DNA from: a virus
Virus record (IMG/VR): IMGVR_UViG_3300030406_001976
Span: 1 to 32,124 of that record
Strand: one strand, 5' to 3'
Length of the DNA stretch: 32,124 nucleotides
Numbering within the stretch: the first letter of the stretch is position 1; each line of letters starts with the position of its first letter. The position numbers were made by a program, and so were the translations under genes. Positions 6,236 through 15,812 of the stretch are shown piece after piece. The notes under the pieces are model-generated. The model was not told where the DNA came from. It made no database searches and saw only the letters and a list, made by a program, of their open reading frames with translations.

Positions 6236-8539
6236 GTGGCAGTTTCAAATGTAGAGTTAAGAGTTGGAGCCACTCAAGCAATCACAGCATTAAAGAATGT
6301 AAATACTCAGGCGCAAAAATTTAACCAGACTGTAAACGGAACAAATAGCAAATTAAAAGATGCTAATAAGACTTTACCAATAGTTTCCAAAAACTTTTTC
6401 GGTAGTGGCGCAGCAGCAAAAGGGGCAGCAATAAGTTTTAGAAGTGCTGGGACTGCATTAGCTACAGCTTTAGGGCCATTTGCTGCTGGACTTACTGTAG
6501 TTGCTGCACTTACAAAAACATTTCAAAGCTTATCCGCCCAAGACTTTGCCATTGCAAGAGTAAGGACTCTTGGAGTAAATGTTGAAACTCTTAGACCACA
6601 ACTTGCAAGCTTATCAAATGAGCTTAGTGGTCAAGTATCACAGCTTTCATTATTAGAGGCATCTTATGATCTAGCATCTGCTGGTTTTGCTGAAACTGCT
6701 GAGATTACAAATATTTTAAAAGCAGCCCAGTTAGGTGCTACTGGTGGATTTTCTGATTTGCAAACTGTTACTGATGCAACAACATCTGTTTTAAATGCTT
6801 ATGGCTTAGAGGCTGATAAAGCTGCAAAAATAGTTGACGGATTCGCACAGACGCAAGCTGATGGTAAAATTGTTGTAGATCAATATGCAAAGCAGATAGG
6901 TCGTATTGCGCCAATAGCTGCTGGTGCTGGTGTAAGTATAGATGAATTAAATGCTGCGATTTCTGCTGTCACTGCAACTGGTGTTCCTGTTGAATCAACC
7001 TTTGCTGGACTCAGACAAGTTCTTGCTTCAATACAGAAGCCCACTAGTGAAGCGTCTAAAGTAGCAGAAAAACTTGGTATTGATTTTAGTGCTGCTGCAT
7101 TAAAGTCAAAAGGATTCAGCGGAGTTTTAGAGGATATTGTTGCAAATGGTGGAGCGAGTGCAGACAACTTATCTAAATTATTTGGAAGTGTAGAGGCTCT
7201 TACAGCAATACAGCCTCTATTAAATGATGAATTAGTCAAGTTTAATCAGGCTCTAGAAAATCAAGCTAATGCACAGGGTAGGGCTGCCCAAGACGCTTTT
7301 ACAGCAACTAATACAATTCAGGGTCAACTGACAAGATTAAGCTCTGCATTTACAAATATAACGACAGAAGGTTCTGAATTTGGAATAGTTATAAGAGAAG
7401 TTTTAAAAGTAACTGCTGTTACTGTTGAAGCTTTAGGAGTTGCTATCAAGGCTCTTTTTACACCTACTAGACAGCTTTTTGCTTTAATTGGTCAGATAGG
7501 AAAAGTAATAGCTGATGCAATAGGAATTGATGCAACAAAAACTTTATTTAATTTAGAGCAAGGGTGGATACGAATAAAAGAAGCGGTTTCAGAAAGTTCA
7601 GAACAAGCTATCTTTTTTGCTCAGGTTGTTGGTGGTGTAATAGGTAAAATAGTTGTTGCAATTGCTAAAACTGCAACTGGGATAAGGGATACAATCACTG
7701 GTCTAGTAGATGGTGTCGTTACTTTTATTAGAGACAAAATAAACCAGCTAATTGAAAATATTCCAGAACCCATAAAAAAATTATTAGGAGGGCTTGAAAT
7801 ACCAAAACTTGATTTAGATGTAAAAATACCAAAATTGCAAAATGCTTTTAAAGGTTTAAAAGAAAAAGTTGATGAATTAAAAAATGGAATTATTGAATTT
7901 AGTGGAGTTGAAAAGCAAATAACTGAAGAAAATAATAAACAACTTGATGCAAAAAATAAAATTGTAGAAACTAATGGAAAAATAAAAACTACTGTTGATG
8001 AGATTACAGACGCAGAAAAAAAAGCTAAAGAAGAAGCAGATAAATTAAAAGCTAAATTTACGAAAATAGGTGAGGATATTGAAAAGGGTATTGTTCAGAA
8101 TCTTACAGACGCGGTAGATGGTACAAAAACACTTGCAGATGCAGCAATAAGCACACTGAATAAGTTAAAACGAAAGTTGATTGAAGTAGCTATTGAAAAG
8201 GCAGTAGCTGGTATTGGAGGTCCGATTGGTAGCTTTTTGGGTAAAGTTTTTGGCGGTTTCAGAGCGTCAGGAGGTCCAGTAGCAGCTAATAAATCTTTTA
8301 TCGTGGGCGAAAAAGGACCAGAGATTTTGACAATGGGTTCTAGAGGTGGATTTATTACACCAAATAACAAAATTGGTGGAGCAGGAACGACTAATAATAT
8401 TGTGGTAAACGTAGACGCTGGCGGGACCTCAGTACAAGGTGACGGATCTAGCGCAGATGCACTTGGACAACTTATTGGAGCCATAGTCCAAAGAACATTA
8501 ATAGAAGAATCACGAAGTGGAGGTCTTTTAAATAGATAA
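6236..8539 (+). CDS. Tail tape measure protein (PhageMin_Tail type)
   Basis: 767 residues, GTG start at 6236 with AAAGGAG (6217-6222) upstream. It is the first possible start in a frame that is closed by the chaperone's stop at 6215-6217. It has a conserved segment (about 115-300) with LSGQVSQLSLLEASYDLASA, GATGGFSDLQTVTDATTSVL and later GLRQVLASIQKPTSEASKVA, the TP901 tape-measure pattern. Hydrophobic stretches (about 65-95, 385-430, 460-485) and a Lys/Glu coiled coil (about 560-620) follow. The C-terminus has ASGGPVAANKSFIVGEKGPE, the usual glycine-rich end. It sets tail length and helps DNA passage. Its stop overlaps the next ATG. Confidence 0.9.
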   Translation: MAVSNVELRVGATQAITALKNVNTQAQKFNQTVNGTNSKLKDANKTLPIVSKNFFGSGAAAKGAAISFRSAGTALATALGPFAAGLTVVAALTKTFQSLSAQDFAIARVRTLGVNVETLRPQLASLSNELSGQVSQLSLLEASYDLASAGFAETAEITNILKAAQLGATGGFSDLQTVTDATTSVLNAYGLEADKAAKIVDGFAQTQADGKIVVDQYAKQIGRIAPIAAGAGVSIDELNAAISAVTATGVPVESTFAGLRQVLASIQKPTSEASKVAEKLGIDFSAAALKSKGFSGVLEDIVANGGASADNLSKLFGSVEALTAIQPLLNDELVKFNQALENQANAQGRAAQDAFTATNTIQGQLTRLSSAFTNITTEGSEFGIVIREVLKVTAVTVEALGVAIKALFTPTRQLFALIGQIGKVIADAIGIDATKTLFNLEQGWIRIKEAVSESSEQAIFFAQVVGGVIGKIVVAIAKTATGIRDTITGLVDGVVTFIRDKINQLIENIPEPIKKLLGGLEIPKLDLDVKIPKLQNAFKGLKEKVDELKNGIIEFSGVEKQITEENNKQLDAKNKIVETNGKIKTTVDEITDAEKKAKEEADKLKAKFTKIGEDIEKGIVQNLTDAVDGTKTLADAAISTLNKLKRKLIEVAIEKAVAGIGGPIGSFLGKVFGGFRASGGPVAANKSFIVGEKGPEILTMGSRGGFITPNNKIGGAGTTNNIVVNVDAGGTSVQGDGSSADALGQLIGAIVQRTLIEESRSGGLLNR

Positions 8540-9132
8540 TGGCAACATTTCCTTTAATCCAGCCAACATACGGCACAAGAAAAAACAGTACTCCTAATGT
8601 AAGAGTTACGAGACTGGGTGATGGATACGAGTTCCGCGCTCTATTCGGCTTGCCACAAAATCAAGATCCCAAAATATACGATTTAACTTTTAATGTCACA
8701 GAGGTCGAAGCAGACGTAATAGAAGCCTTTCTAAGGAGCCGTGTAGCAGATCAGGCTAGTTTTACATTTACACCACCAGCTGAGGGATTCAGCAACAAAG
8801 GAGGAACATTTATTCAATCAAATGGGGCTGGTGCTACAGGTAAAATTGTTACCGTATCTTGTACAAACCATGGAGTAGCGATTGGCGATACAATTTCTGT
8901 TACTGCAAACAGTGGAGGTTTAGCTAACGGTGATTATGTTGTAAGTGCTGCTGCGAATCAAAATACATTTACTATAAATTCTGCTGCAAACGCACATGTC
9001 ACAAGCCAAACTTCTATAACATTTGATTTATCTGGAGCTGGCAAATTTGTGTGTGAACAGTGGTCAAAATCTATTCCATTTAGGAACAGAGCTGTAATTA
9101 ACTGTAGTTTTAGGGAAGTTTTTGAACCATGA
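8539..9132 (+). CDS. Minor tail protein, lambda M-like, with an inserted beta domain
   Basis: 197 residues. The N-terminal half (NVRVTRLGDGYEFRALFGLP, then the DLTFNVTEVEADVIEAFLRS helix) and the C-terminal CEQWSKSIPFRNRAVINCSF are the phage minor tail protein (PF05939, lambda M) pattern. Between FTFTPPAEG and GKFVCEQW lies an insertion of about 80 residues (88-168), in which NHG, GDTIS and NGDYVV mark a small beta domain. Similar modules recur in the next genes (see finding). M-like proteins form the distal tail ring. The start overlaps the tape measure stop by one base (TAATG). Confidence 0.85.
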   Translation: MATFPLIQPTYGTRKNSTPNVRVTRLGDGYEFRALFGLPQNQDPKIYDLTFNVTEVEADVIEAFLRSRVADQASFTFTPPAEGFSNKGGTFIQSNGAGATGKIVTVSCTNHGVAIGDTISVTANSGGLANGDYVVSAAANQNTFTINSAANAHVTSQTSITFDLSGAGKFVCEQWSKSIPFRNRAVINCSFREVFEP

Positions 9133-9983
9133 CTACAAATCCTATATCTGATTTACAAAAACTAACTAACAAATCAATCATAGAACTTTTTTCTATTGAG
9201 TTAAAGCCTGATATTCATTACACAAAAAAATCATTTGATACAACTTACCAGCAATCAGCAGAAACAATTACTGTAGCTTTAGCGACTGCATTTCTTGAGT
9301 TTTCTGTGGGGGATCTGATTAATCTAGAATTTTCTGTAGCACCAGAAGCTCCTACAGTTCCTGTTGCAATTAGCGGTATATATACCGTAGATACAGTTAC
9401 ATCAAGTAATTTCACTGTCAAAGCATTGAACACTCTAGCTACTGCGGGTCGTGTTAAAGGAATCGCTAACGCGAAAATAATTAACTCACAAAGACAACCA
9501 ACAATTTTTTTATTTCACAGCGGTGTAAATATCAAGAATAAATCAGACATAATCTGGCAAAATAATAAATATACTAAAATGCCGTGTGAAGCGAGTGGTT
9601 TTAAATATTCTGGTAAAGGGACACTGCCTAGACCTACGATTACATTTTCTAATCTTCTAGGTAGTATTAGTTCAATAATTGCAGATACAAATTTAATTAC
9701 ACCTTTCATTGATATGCAAACTGCAAAAGTAACTAGAATTAGAACTTTAGCAAAATTTCTTGATGCAGAAAATTTTCCTTCAAATATAAATCCTTTCGGG
9801 ACACCTGACCCACTTACAGAGATGCCAAGAGAGGTATATTTCATTGACAAAAAAAGCTTAGAGAATAGAGATGTTGTACAGTTTGAATTAGTTAGCAGTT
9901 TTGATTTAAGTGGTGTTGGCGCACCTAAAAAACTGGTATCCCGCGCAGACTTCATAGGTGTTGGAACTTTTGTAAATTTTTAG
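9129..9983 (+). CDS. Minor tail protein, lambda L-like, lacking the usual Cys cluster
   Basis: 284 residues. It opens TTNPISDLQKLTNKSIIELF and has later the features KMPCEASGFKYSGKGTLPRP and a region with DMQTAKVTRIRTLAKFLD and EVYFIDKKSLENRDVVQFEL, typical of the L-type tail-tip protein. An inserted beta segment (about 45-105, SVGDLINLEF ... SGIYTVD) interrupts the N-terminal part. Known lambda L carries a C-terminal iron-sulfur domain with four Cys. Here the chain ends in ADFIGVGTFVNF with a single Cys in the protein, so that domain is missing. It overlaps the M-like gene by an ATGA. Confidence 0.8.
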   Translation: MTTNPISDLQKLTNKSIIELFSIELKPDIHYTKKSFDTTYQQSAETITVALATAFLEFSVGDLINLEFSVAPEAPTVPVAISGIYTVDTVTSSNFTVKALNTLATAGRVKGIANAKIINSQRQPTIFLFHSGVNIKNKSDIIWQNNKYTKMPCEASGFKYSGKGTLPRPTITFSNLLGSISSIIADTNLITPFIDMQTAKVTRIRTLAKFLDAENFPSNINPFGTPDPLTEMPREVYFIDKKSLENRDVVQFELVSSFDLSGVGAPKKLVSRADFIGVGTFVNF

Positions 9984-9984
9984 T

Positions 9985-10341
9985 ATGACTTGGAAAGAAT
10001 CTTTTAAAATTTATGCAAAACAAGAGGCACCCTTTGAGGCTTGCGGTCTGGTAGCTGTTATTAAAGGTGAGGAAAAATTTTGGCCTTGTAAAAATTTAGC
10101 TAAAGAAAAAAAAGATTTTTTTATACTAGACCCTGACGACTGGGTAGAGTGTGAAGATTTAGCAGATGAGATAGTCGGTGTAGTGCATAGTCATCCAGAA
10201 ATACCAGCAGAACCATCAAGGGCAGATATAGCATCATGTGAGCATATTGGTTTTCCATATTTTATTTATAGTATTGTTCAAGATAGTTGGATTTCAGTGG
10301 AACCAGAAAATTGGAAAAATTTACAAGCAGGGAGAGCATGA
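9985..10341 (+). CDS. JAMM/MPN+ metallopeptidase domain, lambda K N-terminal half
   Basis: 118 residues. It has a Glu18 in EACG and the JAMM zinc motif H68-x-H70-x7-S78-x2-D81 (HSHPEIPAEPSRAD), so all residues of an active Mov34/JAMM peptidase are present. Lambda K and its relatives usually join this domain to an NlpC/P60 peptidoglycan peptidase. Here only the JAMM half exists and no NlpC/P60 motif is seen nearby. It is likely to act in tail-tip assembly or cell-envelope penetration, with substrate unknown. The start ATG at 9985 follows the L-like stop by one base. Confidence 0.85.
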   Translation: MTWKESFKIYAKQEAPFEACGLVAVIKGEEKFWPCKNLAKEKKDFFILDPDDWVECEDLADEIVGVVHSHPEIPAEPSRADIASCEHIGFPYFIYSIVQDSWISVEPENWKNLQAGRA

Positions 10342-10342
10342 A

Positions 10343-11179
10343 ATGGAATTAAGAAAAATAAAAGTTTATGGTAAGTTGAGAAAATTATTAGGGGAAAATA
10401 GTTTTGAAGCTGCTGTTAATTCACCTAAACAAGCTTTTGATTTTTTAAGAGCAAACTTTGAGGAGTTTGATCAACACATGAATCAACAACTATATCAGGT
10501 GAAAATGGGTGGACGTGTTGTAACTCAAGATGAAATATCATTTTTAGGTCAAGGGGATATACAAATAGTGCCTGTCGCTGTTGGTTCAGGTTTGTTTGAT
10601 TTTATAGAAGATTTTTTTGAGTTTGTTTTTGATAACGCAATACCATTTGTAACTGCTTTTTTCACAGGAGGTTTTAGTCTTCTTGCTACGGTGGCTGGTA
10701 TAACTCTTGCAACAGATGTATTAAGTAATAATCGACCAGCAACATCTCGAAGTTCAGTCGGTGATACAGATCCAAATATAAGAGGTTCTTATGCGTTTAA
10801 CGGCATACAAAATGTCAGCACTAGTGGAATACCAATACCAATAATATATGGATATGTCTATAGCGGATCAATTCTGGTCAGCTCAGGCGTTGATTCTGCC
10901 CAGATAGTTCCAGTTTTAACTGATACAGGTACTTATGGACAATCTGGAAATATAGTTACTATATATATTGATAATCATGGTATAAAAAATGGCGAGAGTG
11001 TTCGTTTAGATTGGCTTACAGGACCTTTAGCTGGTTCAAATGTAGATGACGGAGGAAGATTTGGAGTTCAAGATGCTACTACAGATACTTTTAAAACTTC
11101 TCTTGGTATGTGGAGTAATAAAAATTATGCAAATTCAGTAAACAATACTGTTAAAATTAATGCAAGACATCAAGATTAA
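10343..11179 (+). CDS. Tail assembly protein, lambda I-like, with C-terminal beta module
   Basis: 278 residues from ATG 10343. A longer frame begins upstream, but that part lies in the JAMM gene, so the start after GGGAGAG is preferred. The N-terminal part (MELRKIKVYGKLRKLLGENS ... GRVVTQDEISF, QIVPVAVGSG) is the lambda I tail-assembly pattern. Two hydrophobic segments (about 85-125, with FVTAFFTGGFSLLATVAGIT) follow. NVSTSGIPIPIIYGYVYSG resembles the joint between I and J. The C-terminal part (about 190-260) has GNIVTIYIDNHGIKNGESVR, a copy of the NHG module. Confidence 0.85.
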   Translation: MELRKIKVYGKLRKLLGENSFEAAVNSPKQAFDFLRANFEEFDQHMNQQLYQVKMGGRVVTQDEISFLGQGDIQIVPVAVGSGLFDFIEDFFEFVFDNAIPFVTAFFTGGFSLLATVAGITLATDVLSNNRPATSRSSVGDTDPNIRGSYAFNGIQNVSTSGIPIPIIYGYVYSGSILVSSGVDSAQIVPVLTDTGTYGQSGNIVTIYIDNHGIKNGESVRLDWLTGPLAGSNVDDGGRFGVQDATTDTFKTSLGMWSNKNYANSVNNTVKINARHQD

Positions 11180-11185
11180 TTCATT

Positions 11186-14100
11186 ATGGTTAAATTAATT
11201 GATGATGAATTATTTGGGAGAGAACCTGACAGCAGAGTATTAGATATTCAACTAATAGAAGGTAGTTTAAGAAGTAAACAATTTGCAACAATTATAGATC
11301 TGTTAGGATATGGCGAAATTGAAGGGTTTAGAAGTCCAGAAAATACAAACCCAGATACGACAGATTCTTTAAATATTGGAAGAGATATTTTTTTAGATAA
11401 TACACCCTTGGTGAATCCGAGTGGAGATCCTAATTTTGATGATGTAGAGGTTTTCTTCAGAAATGGAACTACTGATCAAGATCCCCTTAGCACATTTGAT
11501 ACTTTTGGGCCTGACCGAGTAGAAAATACAATACCTGTTGGAGTTGAAGTAGAAAAAAATACATCTGTTTCAAGATCAATAACAGGTGTTCAAGATGCAA
11601 GTGGTAATGAACTAATAAAACTTATAAGAGTATCTATACAGATTCCATCTTTGCTGAAATTTACAAATGAAGGCGATATACGCGGTACGGAAGTAAAAAT
11701 ATCAATACGTATTACAGAAAATAATGGAACTGTACATAACCCAGTCGTAGAAGATTCTATAAAAGGTAAAGCACAAAGTCCTTATGTAAAAGATTATGAA
11801 ATCCTTTTAGAAAGTAATAATCTGGATTTTCCTTTAACAGTCACAGTTATAAGAAATACAGAGGATAGCACAGATAATAAGTTGGCAAATAAAACTATTT
11901 TTTTATCGTTAACAACAATAATTACAGAACCACAAGCATATAAAGGCTTTGCTTATGTTGCATTAAGATTTAATGCACAATCTTTCCCATCCTTCCCTAA
12001 AAGGATGTACAGGATCAAGGGAACAAGGATCAAGATACCGCATAATGCGGAAGTAGATTTAGATAATGGAGCTATTACCTACAGTGGTACTTTTAATGGG
12101 ACTTTCAAAGCTGACAAAGAATGGAGCGCAGATCCCGCATGGATTTTATATGACTTATTAACAACAGATAAAGGTTTTGGTGGTCCAGAGGGTGTTATAC
12201 CTGAAGATTCATTAGATGTGTTTTCTTTTTTCCAAGCATCTAAATATGCAAGTGAAATAATTACAGATCCGATAACAGGTATAGACGAACCAAGATTCAG
12301 TTGCAATGTAATTTTAAATACAAGGCAAGATGCGTACACTCTGATAAATGATTTGTGTAGCGTTATGAGAGCAACCGCATTTTATAGTGCTGGGTCGCTT
12401 GTTATTAATCAAGACAGGCCAACGAATACAACTACAAATACATCAACACCAGAATATGTATTCAATAATTCTAATGTAGGAAGGGATGGTTTTACATATA
12501 AACAAGTAGGAGATAAGACAAAATTTACAGAGGTAGAAGTTTCTTATTTTGATAATGACACTCAGACACTAGATTTTGAGTTTGTTGATACAAATAAAAT
12601 ACCAGCCTTATCTGGATATATTGATAAATTTGGCAGAATACGAAAGACCATTAAAAGTTTTGCATGTACTTCTAGAGGTCAAGCAAATAGATTAGGTAGA
12701 TGGTTCTTATATACAAACTTAAAAGAATTAGAAGTAGTTACTTTTTCAACAACTCTAGAAGCTGGTGTTGTTGTAAGACCATCTATGGTTATTGGCATAG
12801 CTGATACTTTAAAACAAGGAATTAGAATGGGAGGGCGCATTGCTGGTCTTAGTAGTTCTGCAGGCAACTCAGATATTGATGAAATAATTTCAGACGGTGA
12901 TATACCAGCATTGTCATCGGGACTCAACACAATACATGTTGTAATGCCATCTGCTGCTGCTGTTTCTTCTGACTCAGAAAACAAACAAATAACACTGACA
13001 CGAAATATAGTATCAATATCTGGCAGAAAAATTACATTAGATGGCAAAATCAATCCACAAGGCATTTCACCAAATATCGGCACAGTTTATTCAATAACCA
13101 GCGCAGCCGTACCAATACAGCTCTATCGCGTAGTTGGGATTGAAGAAAATAATGATTTTGAATATACTATTTCAGCTATAATTCATGATCCGCTTAAGTA
13201 CGGAGAGATAGAACGACTAGACACACCCCCTGAGCCAAGAACAATAAATACTCTTATCGGTCAAGTTTCATCTCCAAAAAATGCTACCGTCACAGAGGAG
13301 ATAGTTTCGTTAAGAGATCGAGCTGTATCTAGATTAACAGTAGCTTGGGAGCCAGAAATAGGAGTAAGTGAATATTTACTTGAATATCAATTTACTGATC
13401 CTAAATTAGAAATAGCAGACAATCCACAAAGTGTAAGAGTGTCAGCACCTACTTTTGAGTTTTACGATGAACTTGCGAGACTTGGTGTATATCAATTTGT
13501 TATCAAATCATTTAACTCTTTAGGAAGAATAAGTTCAGATTCTACAAAAGTGTTTTTTGCAACTTCTGGAAAAACTGCAAATCCCGCACCAATACAGAAT
13601 TTAACATTTGAACCAATTGACGAAAGAAATATAAGACTACGTTTTGATAAGCCTACAGATCCTGACGTGGTGCATGGTGGACGAATTTTGATCAATTATT
13701 CTTTTAATCATCAAGGCAAAGGATTATTCTCACAATCAAATTTTTTACAAGCAGTCGCTGGAAACTCAACAGAGGCAATAGTGCCACATCCGTGGCAAGG
13801 TGAATATATTTTGAAAACTGAAGATGATGGAGGAAGGCAAAGTATTGAGGAGACATCTGTCATTGTTAATCGTCCTGCGCGTTACAAACTCAAATTAATA
13901 GAAAATCAAGAACAAAATAACAATCCTAAGTTTGGCGGTGTGAAAAAAAATTGCGCTTTCAATACTACAAAAAATGGATTAGTTTCAGATGAAACTGTTA
14001 CCAGTGGATTTTATGTTTTTGCCTCTGCTTTAGATGTTGGCTCAATACAGCCAGTGCGACTAAAAAGCATTTTGAAAACTAGTTCATATTACCCAAGTGC

Positions 14101-14941
14101 TATATTCAGTACTAGAACTTTAGCTATTGATAAATGGTTTGAGTTTGACGGGACTGACGATCAAGCCGTCAACACAAACGCAAAATTATTAGTCTCACAA
14201 ACTGATCAAGACCCAAATGCTTCGACTGCTGTAACTTATGGTATGTCAACTGGCCTTACAGAAATTAATAAAACTAATCATGGTTTAAAAGTTGGTGATA
14301 ATGTTTTTATTACTTTCACGAGTGGTTTTGCTCAGAATAAAAATATTGATCATGATTTTTTAGTTCACAGTTTAGGTTTTAGAGCAAGCACTGGTAAATT
14401 TGATGATCCTGATAAATTTGTAGTAGTCACACCACAACCAGAAATCGGTAATATAATTTTTCAGTCTGGTAATGCAAATTTAAGTAACAAATTTACTCCA
14501 TTCGATGAATTTATTAACGGAGACTTTACTGCAAGAGGTTTCAAATTCAAATGTATTTTTGAAATTTCAGATCCTGCACAATCGATAATAATTGAAGAGC
14601 TTGGGTTTTTGGCTGGTTTAGACGGGAGAACAGAAACAAGTATTGAAAACACATCTTCAACAAATGGCAGATTCACTTCAAGCAGTACGACTAGCACTAC
14701 TGTTACTTTTGAAGAGCCATTTTTTACTGGTGTTAATGGATTAGATGTAGCAGCAAACAGTGCAAAGCCAGCAGTTAGTGTCTCAGTAGAAAATGCTCAG
14801 GGTGGAGACTTTGTAGAGATAACAAATATTACAAGTACAAATTTCACAGTCAATATAAAAAACAGAGATACAAGCGGTAACGACAGTTTAGTTGTGAGAA
14901 ACTTTAAATATATTGCTAGGGGTTTTGGACGTACATACTAA
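11186..14941 (+). CDS. Tail tip / host-specificity protein, lambda J-like
   Basis: 1251 residues, the largest gene. Regions: an N-terminal cap part (LLGYGEIEGFRSPENTNPD); a central region (about 270-410) with KRMYRIKGTRIKIPHNAEVD, DPAWILYDLLTTDKGFG and INDLCSVMRATAFYSAGSLV, the J hub pattern; two fibronectin III-like domains (about 714-800 and 800-900: LTVAWEPEIGVSEYLLEYQF, IRLRFDKPTDPDVVHGG); an NHG module (about 1030-1090); and a C-terminal beta domain. It forms the tail tip that contacts the host receptor and plugs DNA until adsorption. Its ATG is six bases after the I-like gene. Confidence 0.9.
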   Translation: MVKLIDDELFGREPDSRVLDIQLIEGSLRSKQFATIIDLLGYGEIEGFRSPENTNPDTTDSLNIGRDIFLDNTPLVNPSGDPNFDDVEVFFRNGTTDQDPLSTFDTFGPDRVENTIPVGVEVEKNTSVSRSITGVQDASGNELIKLIRVSIQIPSLLKFTNEGDIRGTEVKISIRITENNGTVHNPVVEDSIKGKAQSPYVKDYEILLESNNLDFPLTVTVIRNTEDSTDNKLANKTIFLSLTTIITEPQAYKGFAYVALRFNAQSFPSFPKRMYRIKGTRIKIPHNAEVDLDNGAITYSGTFNGTFKADKEWSADPAWILYDLLTTDKGFGGPEGVIPEDSLDVFSFFQASKYASEIITDPITGIDEPRFSCNVILNTRQDAYTLINDLCSVMRATAFYSAGSLVINQDRPTNTTTNTSTPEYVFNNSNVGRDGFTYKQVGDKTKFTEVEVSYFDNDTQTLDFEFVDTNKIPALSGYIDKFGRIRKTIKSFACTSRGQANRLGRWFLYTNLKELEVVTFSTTLEAGVVVRPSMVIGIADTLKQGIRMGGRIAGLSSSAGNSDIDEIISDGDIPALSSGLNTIHVVMPSAAAVSSDSENKQITLTRNIVSISGRKITLDGKINPQGISPNIGTVYSITSAAVPIQLYRVVGIEENNDFEYTISAIIHDPLKYGEIERLDTPPEPRTINTLIGQVSSPKNATVTEEIVSLRDRAVSRLTVAWEPEIGVSEYLLEYQFTDPKLEIADNPQSVRVSAPTFEFYDELARLGVYQFVIKSFNSLGRISSDSTKVFFATSGKTANPAPIQNLTFEPIDERNIRLRFDKPTDPDVVHGGRILINYSFNHQGKGLFSQSNFLQAVAGNSTEAIVPHPWQGEYILKTEDDGGRQSIEETSVIVNRPARYKLKLIENQEQNNNPKFGGVKKNCAFNTTKNGLVSDETVTSGFYVFASALDVGSIQPVRLKSILKTSSYYPSAIFSTRTLAIDKWFEFDGTDDQAVNTNAKLLVSQTDQDPNASTAVTYGMSTGLTEINKTNHGLKVGDNVFITFTSGFAQNKNIDHDFLVHSLGFRASTGKFDDPDKFVVVTPQPEIGNIIFQSGNANLSNKFTPFDEFINGDFTARGFKFKCIFEISDPAQSIIIEELGFLAGLDGRTETSIENTSSTNGRFTSSSTTSTTVTFEEPFFTGVNGLDVAANSAKPAVSVSVENAQGGDFVEITNITSTNFTVNIKNRDTSGNDSLVVRNFKYIARGFGRTY

Positions 14942-14949
14942 ATTACAAG

Positions 14950-14958
14950 TAATATAAG
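14950..14958 (+). promoter_or_regulatory. TAATATAAG element, candidate late promoter for the first fibre gene
   Basis: TAATATAAG lies in the 36-base gap after the J-like gene, 28 bases before the fibre ATG at 14978. The position is the same as for the elements before the tail tube and barrel genes. No -35 box is seen. Confidence 0.35.
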
Positions 14959-14977
14959 GTAAATAAAAAAAACAACT

Positions 14978-15784
14978 ATGTCTCAAGATAATACAAACAA
15001 CTATGTTATTTCTGATGTTTCTGGGGCTTTAGTAAGACAAGCAATCAATACAACTCTGCAAGCTATCGCGACAAACAACTCAGGCGGTACACCCCCAGCA
15101 GCTAACGACCATCAATGGTTTGCAAATACAGCTACGAATAGATTGACGTATAAAGATGCAACTACAGGCAACAACGCTAATACTAATTATTTCAATCTTG
15201 CAAAACTTGACGGAGGACTTTTTTTAGATAAACCCAGCACTTTTGAAACTGATGTGATTTTTCAAGGTGATAATGGTAGTTCCAGTTTTCAGATCGTTTA
15301 TGATTCAAGCGCAAACAGTACCAAAGGAGCGTTGATTGTAAAAGACGAGACAAGAATCTCAATTGGTACAGCTGAAGATTTTATAATGACTCGTGTTTTG
15401 GGTATTATATTTTTGGCAGCTAACTCAAATTCAAGAGTTAGTATTTCAGGAGGAACAACAAACGCTTCAGGAATCCCAGTATATGAAGTTCGAGCAAGAC
15501 CAATAGGAGGTGGCACTCTTGAGACATGTTATGAAGCATATTTAAACGGAGGCCAGCATTTGTTTTTTGATGCTGCTGAAAAATTAAAAACTACAGCCAA
15601 TGGGATTACGGTTACTGGTTCAGTTACAACACAAGACATAAACATGTCGAATCTTGATGGAAGTCCGAATGAAGTTGATAATACGAAAGGAAGTTGGTCA
15701 ATACAAGAAGGAGAAGACGATCTATTTTTAATTAACAAACTTAACGGTAAAAAATATAAATTTAATGTAACCGAAGTAACTTAA
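14978..15784 (+). CDS. Tail fibre-type protein 1
   Basis: 268 residues. The N-terminal helix (VRQAINTTLQAIATNNSGGT) and the following AANDHQWFANTATNRLTYKD are typical of cyanophage short fibre or receptor-binding proteins. The middle is beta-rich, with hydrophobic strands such as MTRVLGIIFLAANSNSR. The C-terminal part (SWSIQEGEDDLFLINKLNGK) resembles the closing domain of phage fibre proteins. It is the first of three fibre genes after the J-like tip gene, so attachment to the host surface is the likely role. Receptor unknown. Confidence 0.75.
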   Translation: MSQDNTNNYVISDVSGALVRQAINTTLQAIATNNSGGTPPAANDHQWFANTATNRLTYKDATTGNNANTNYFNLAKLDGGLFLDKPSTFETDVIFQGDNGSSSFQIVYDSSANSTKGALIVKDETRISIGTAEDFIMTRVLGIIFLAANSNSRVSISGGTTNASGIPVYEVRARPIGGGTLETCYEAYLNGGQHLFFDAAEKLKTTANGITVTGSVTTQDINMSNLDGSPNEVDNTKGSWSIQEGEDDLFLINKLNGKKYKFNVTEVT

Positions 15785-15812
15785 GCTATTCTGTATATAA
15801 ATTAGTTTTTTT

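Noticed and set aside
10238-10342. Longer N-terminus of the I-like gene
   Set aside because: Would lie wholly in the JAMM gene; the family begins at MELRKIKVYG, ATG 10343, with a good Shine-Dalgarno region.
12679-13083. 134-aa minus frame in the J-like gene
   Set aside because: Antisense shadow of a well supported gene.
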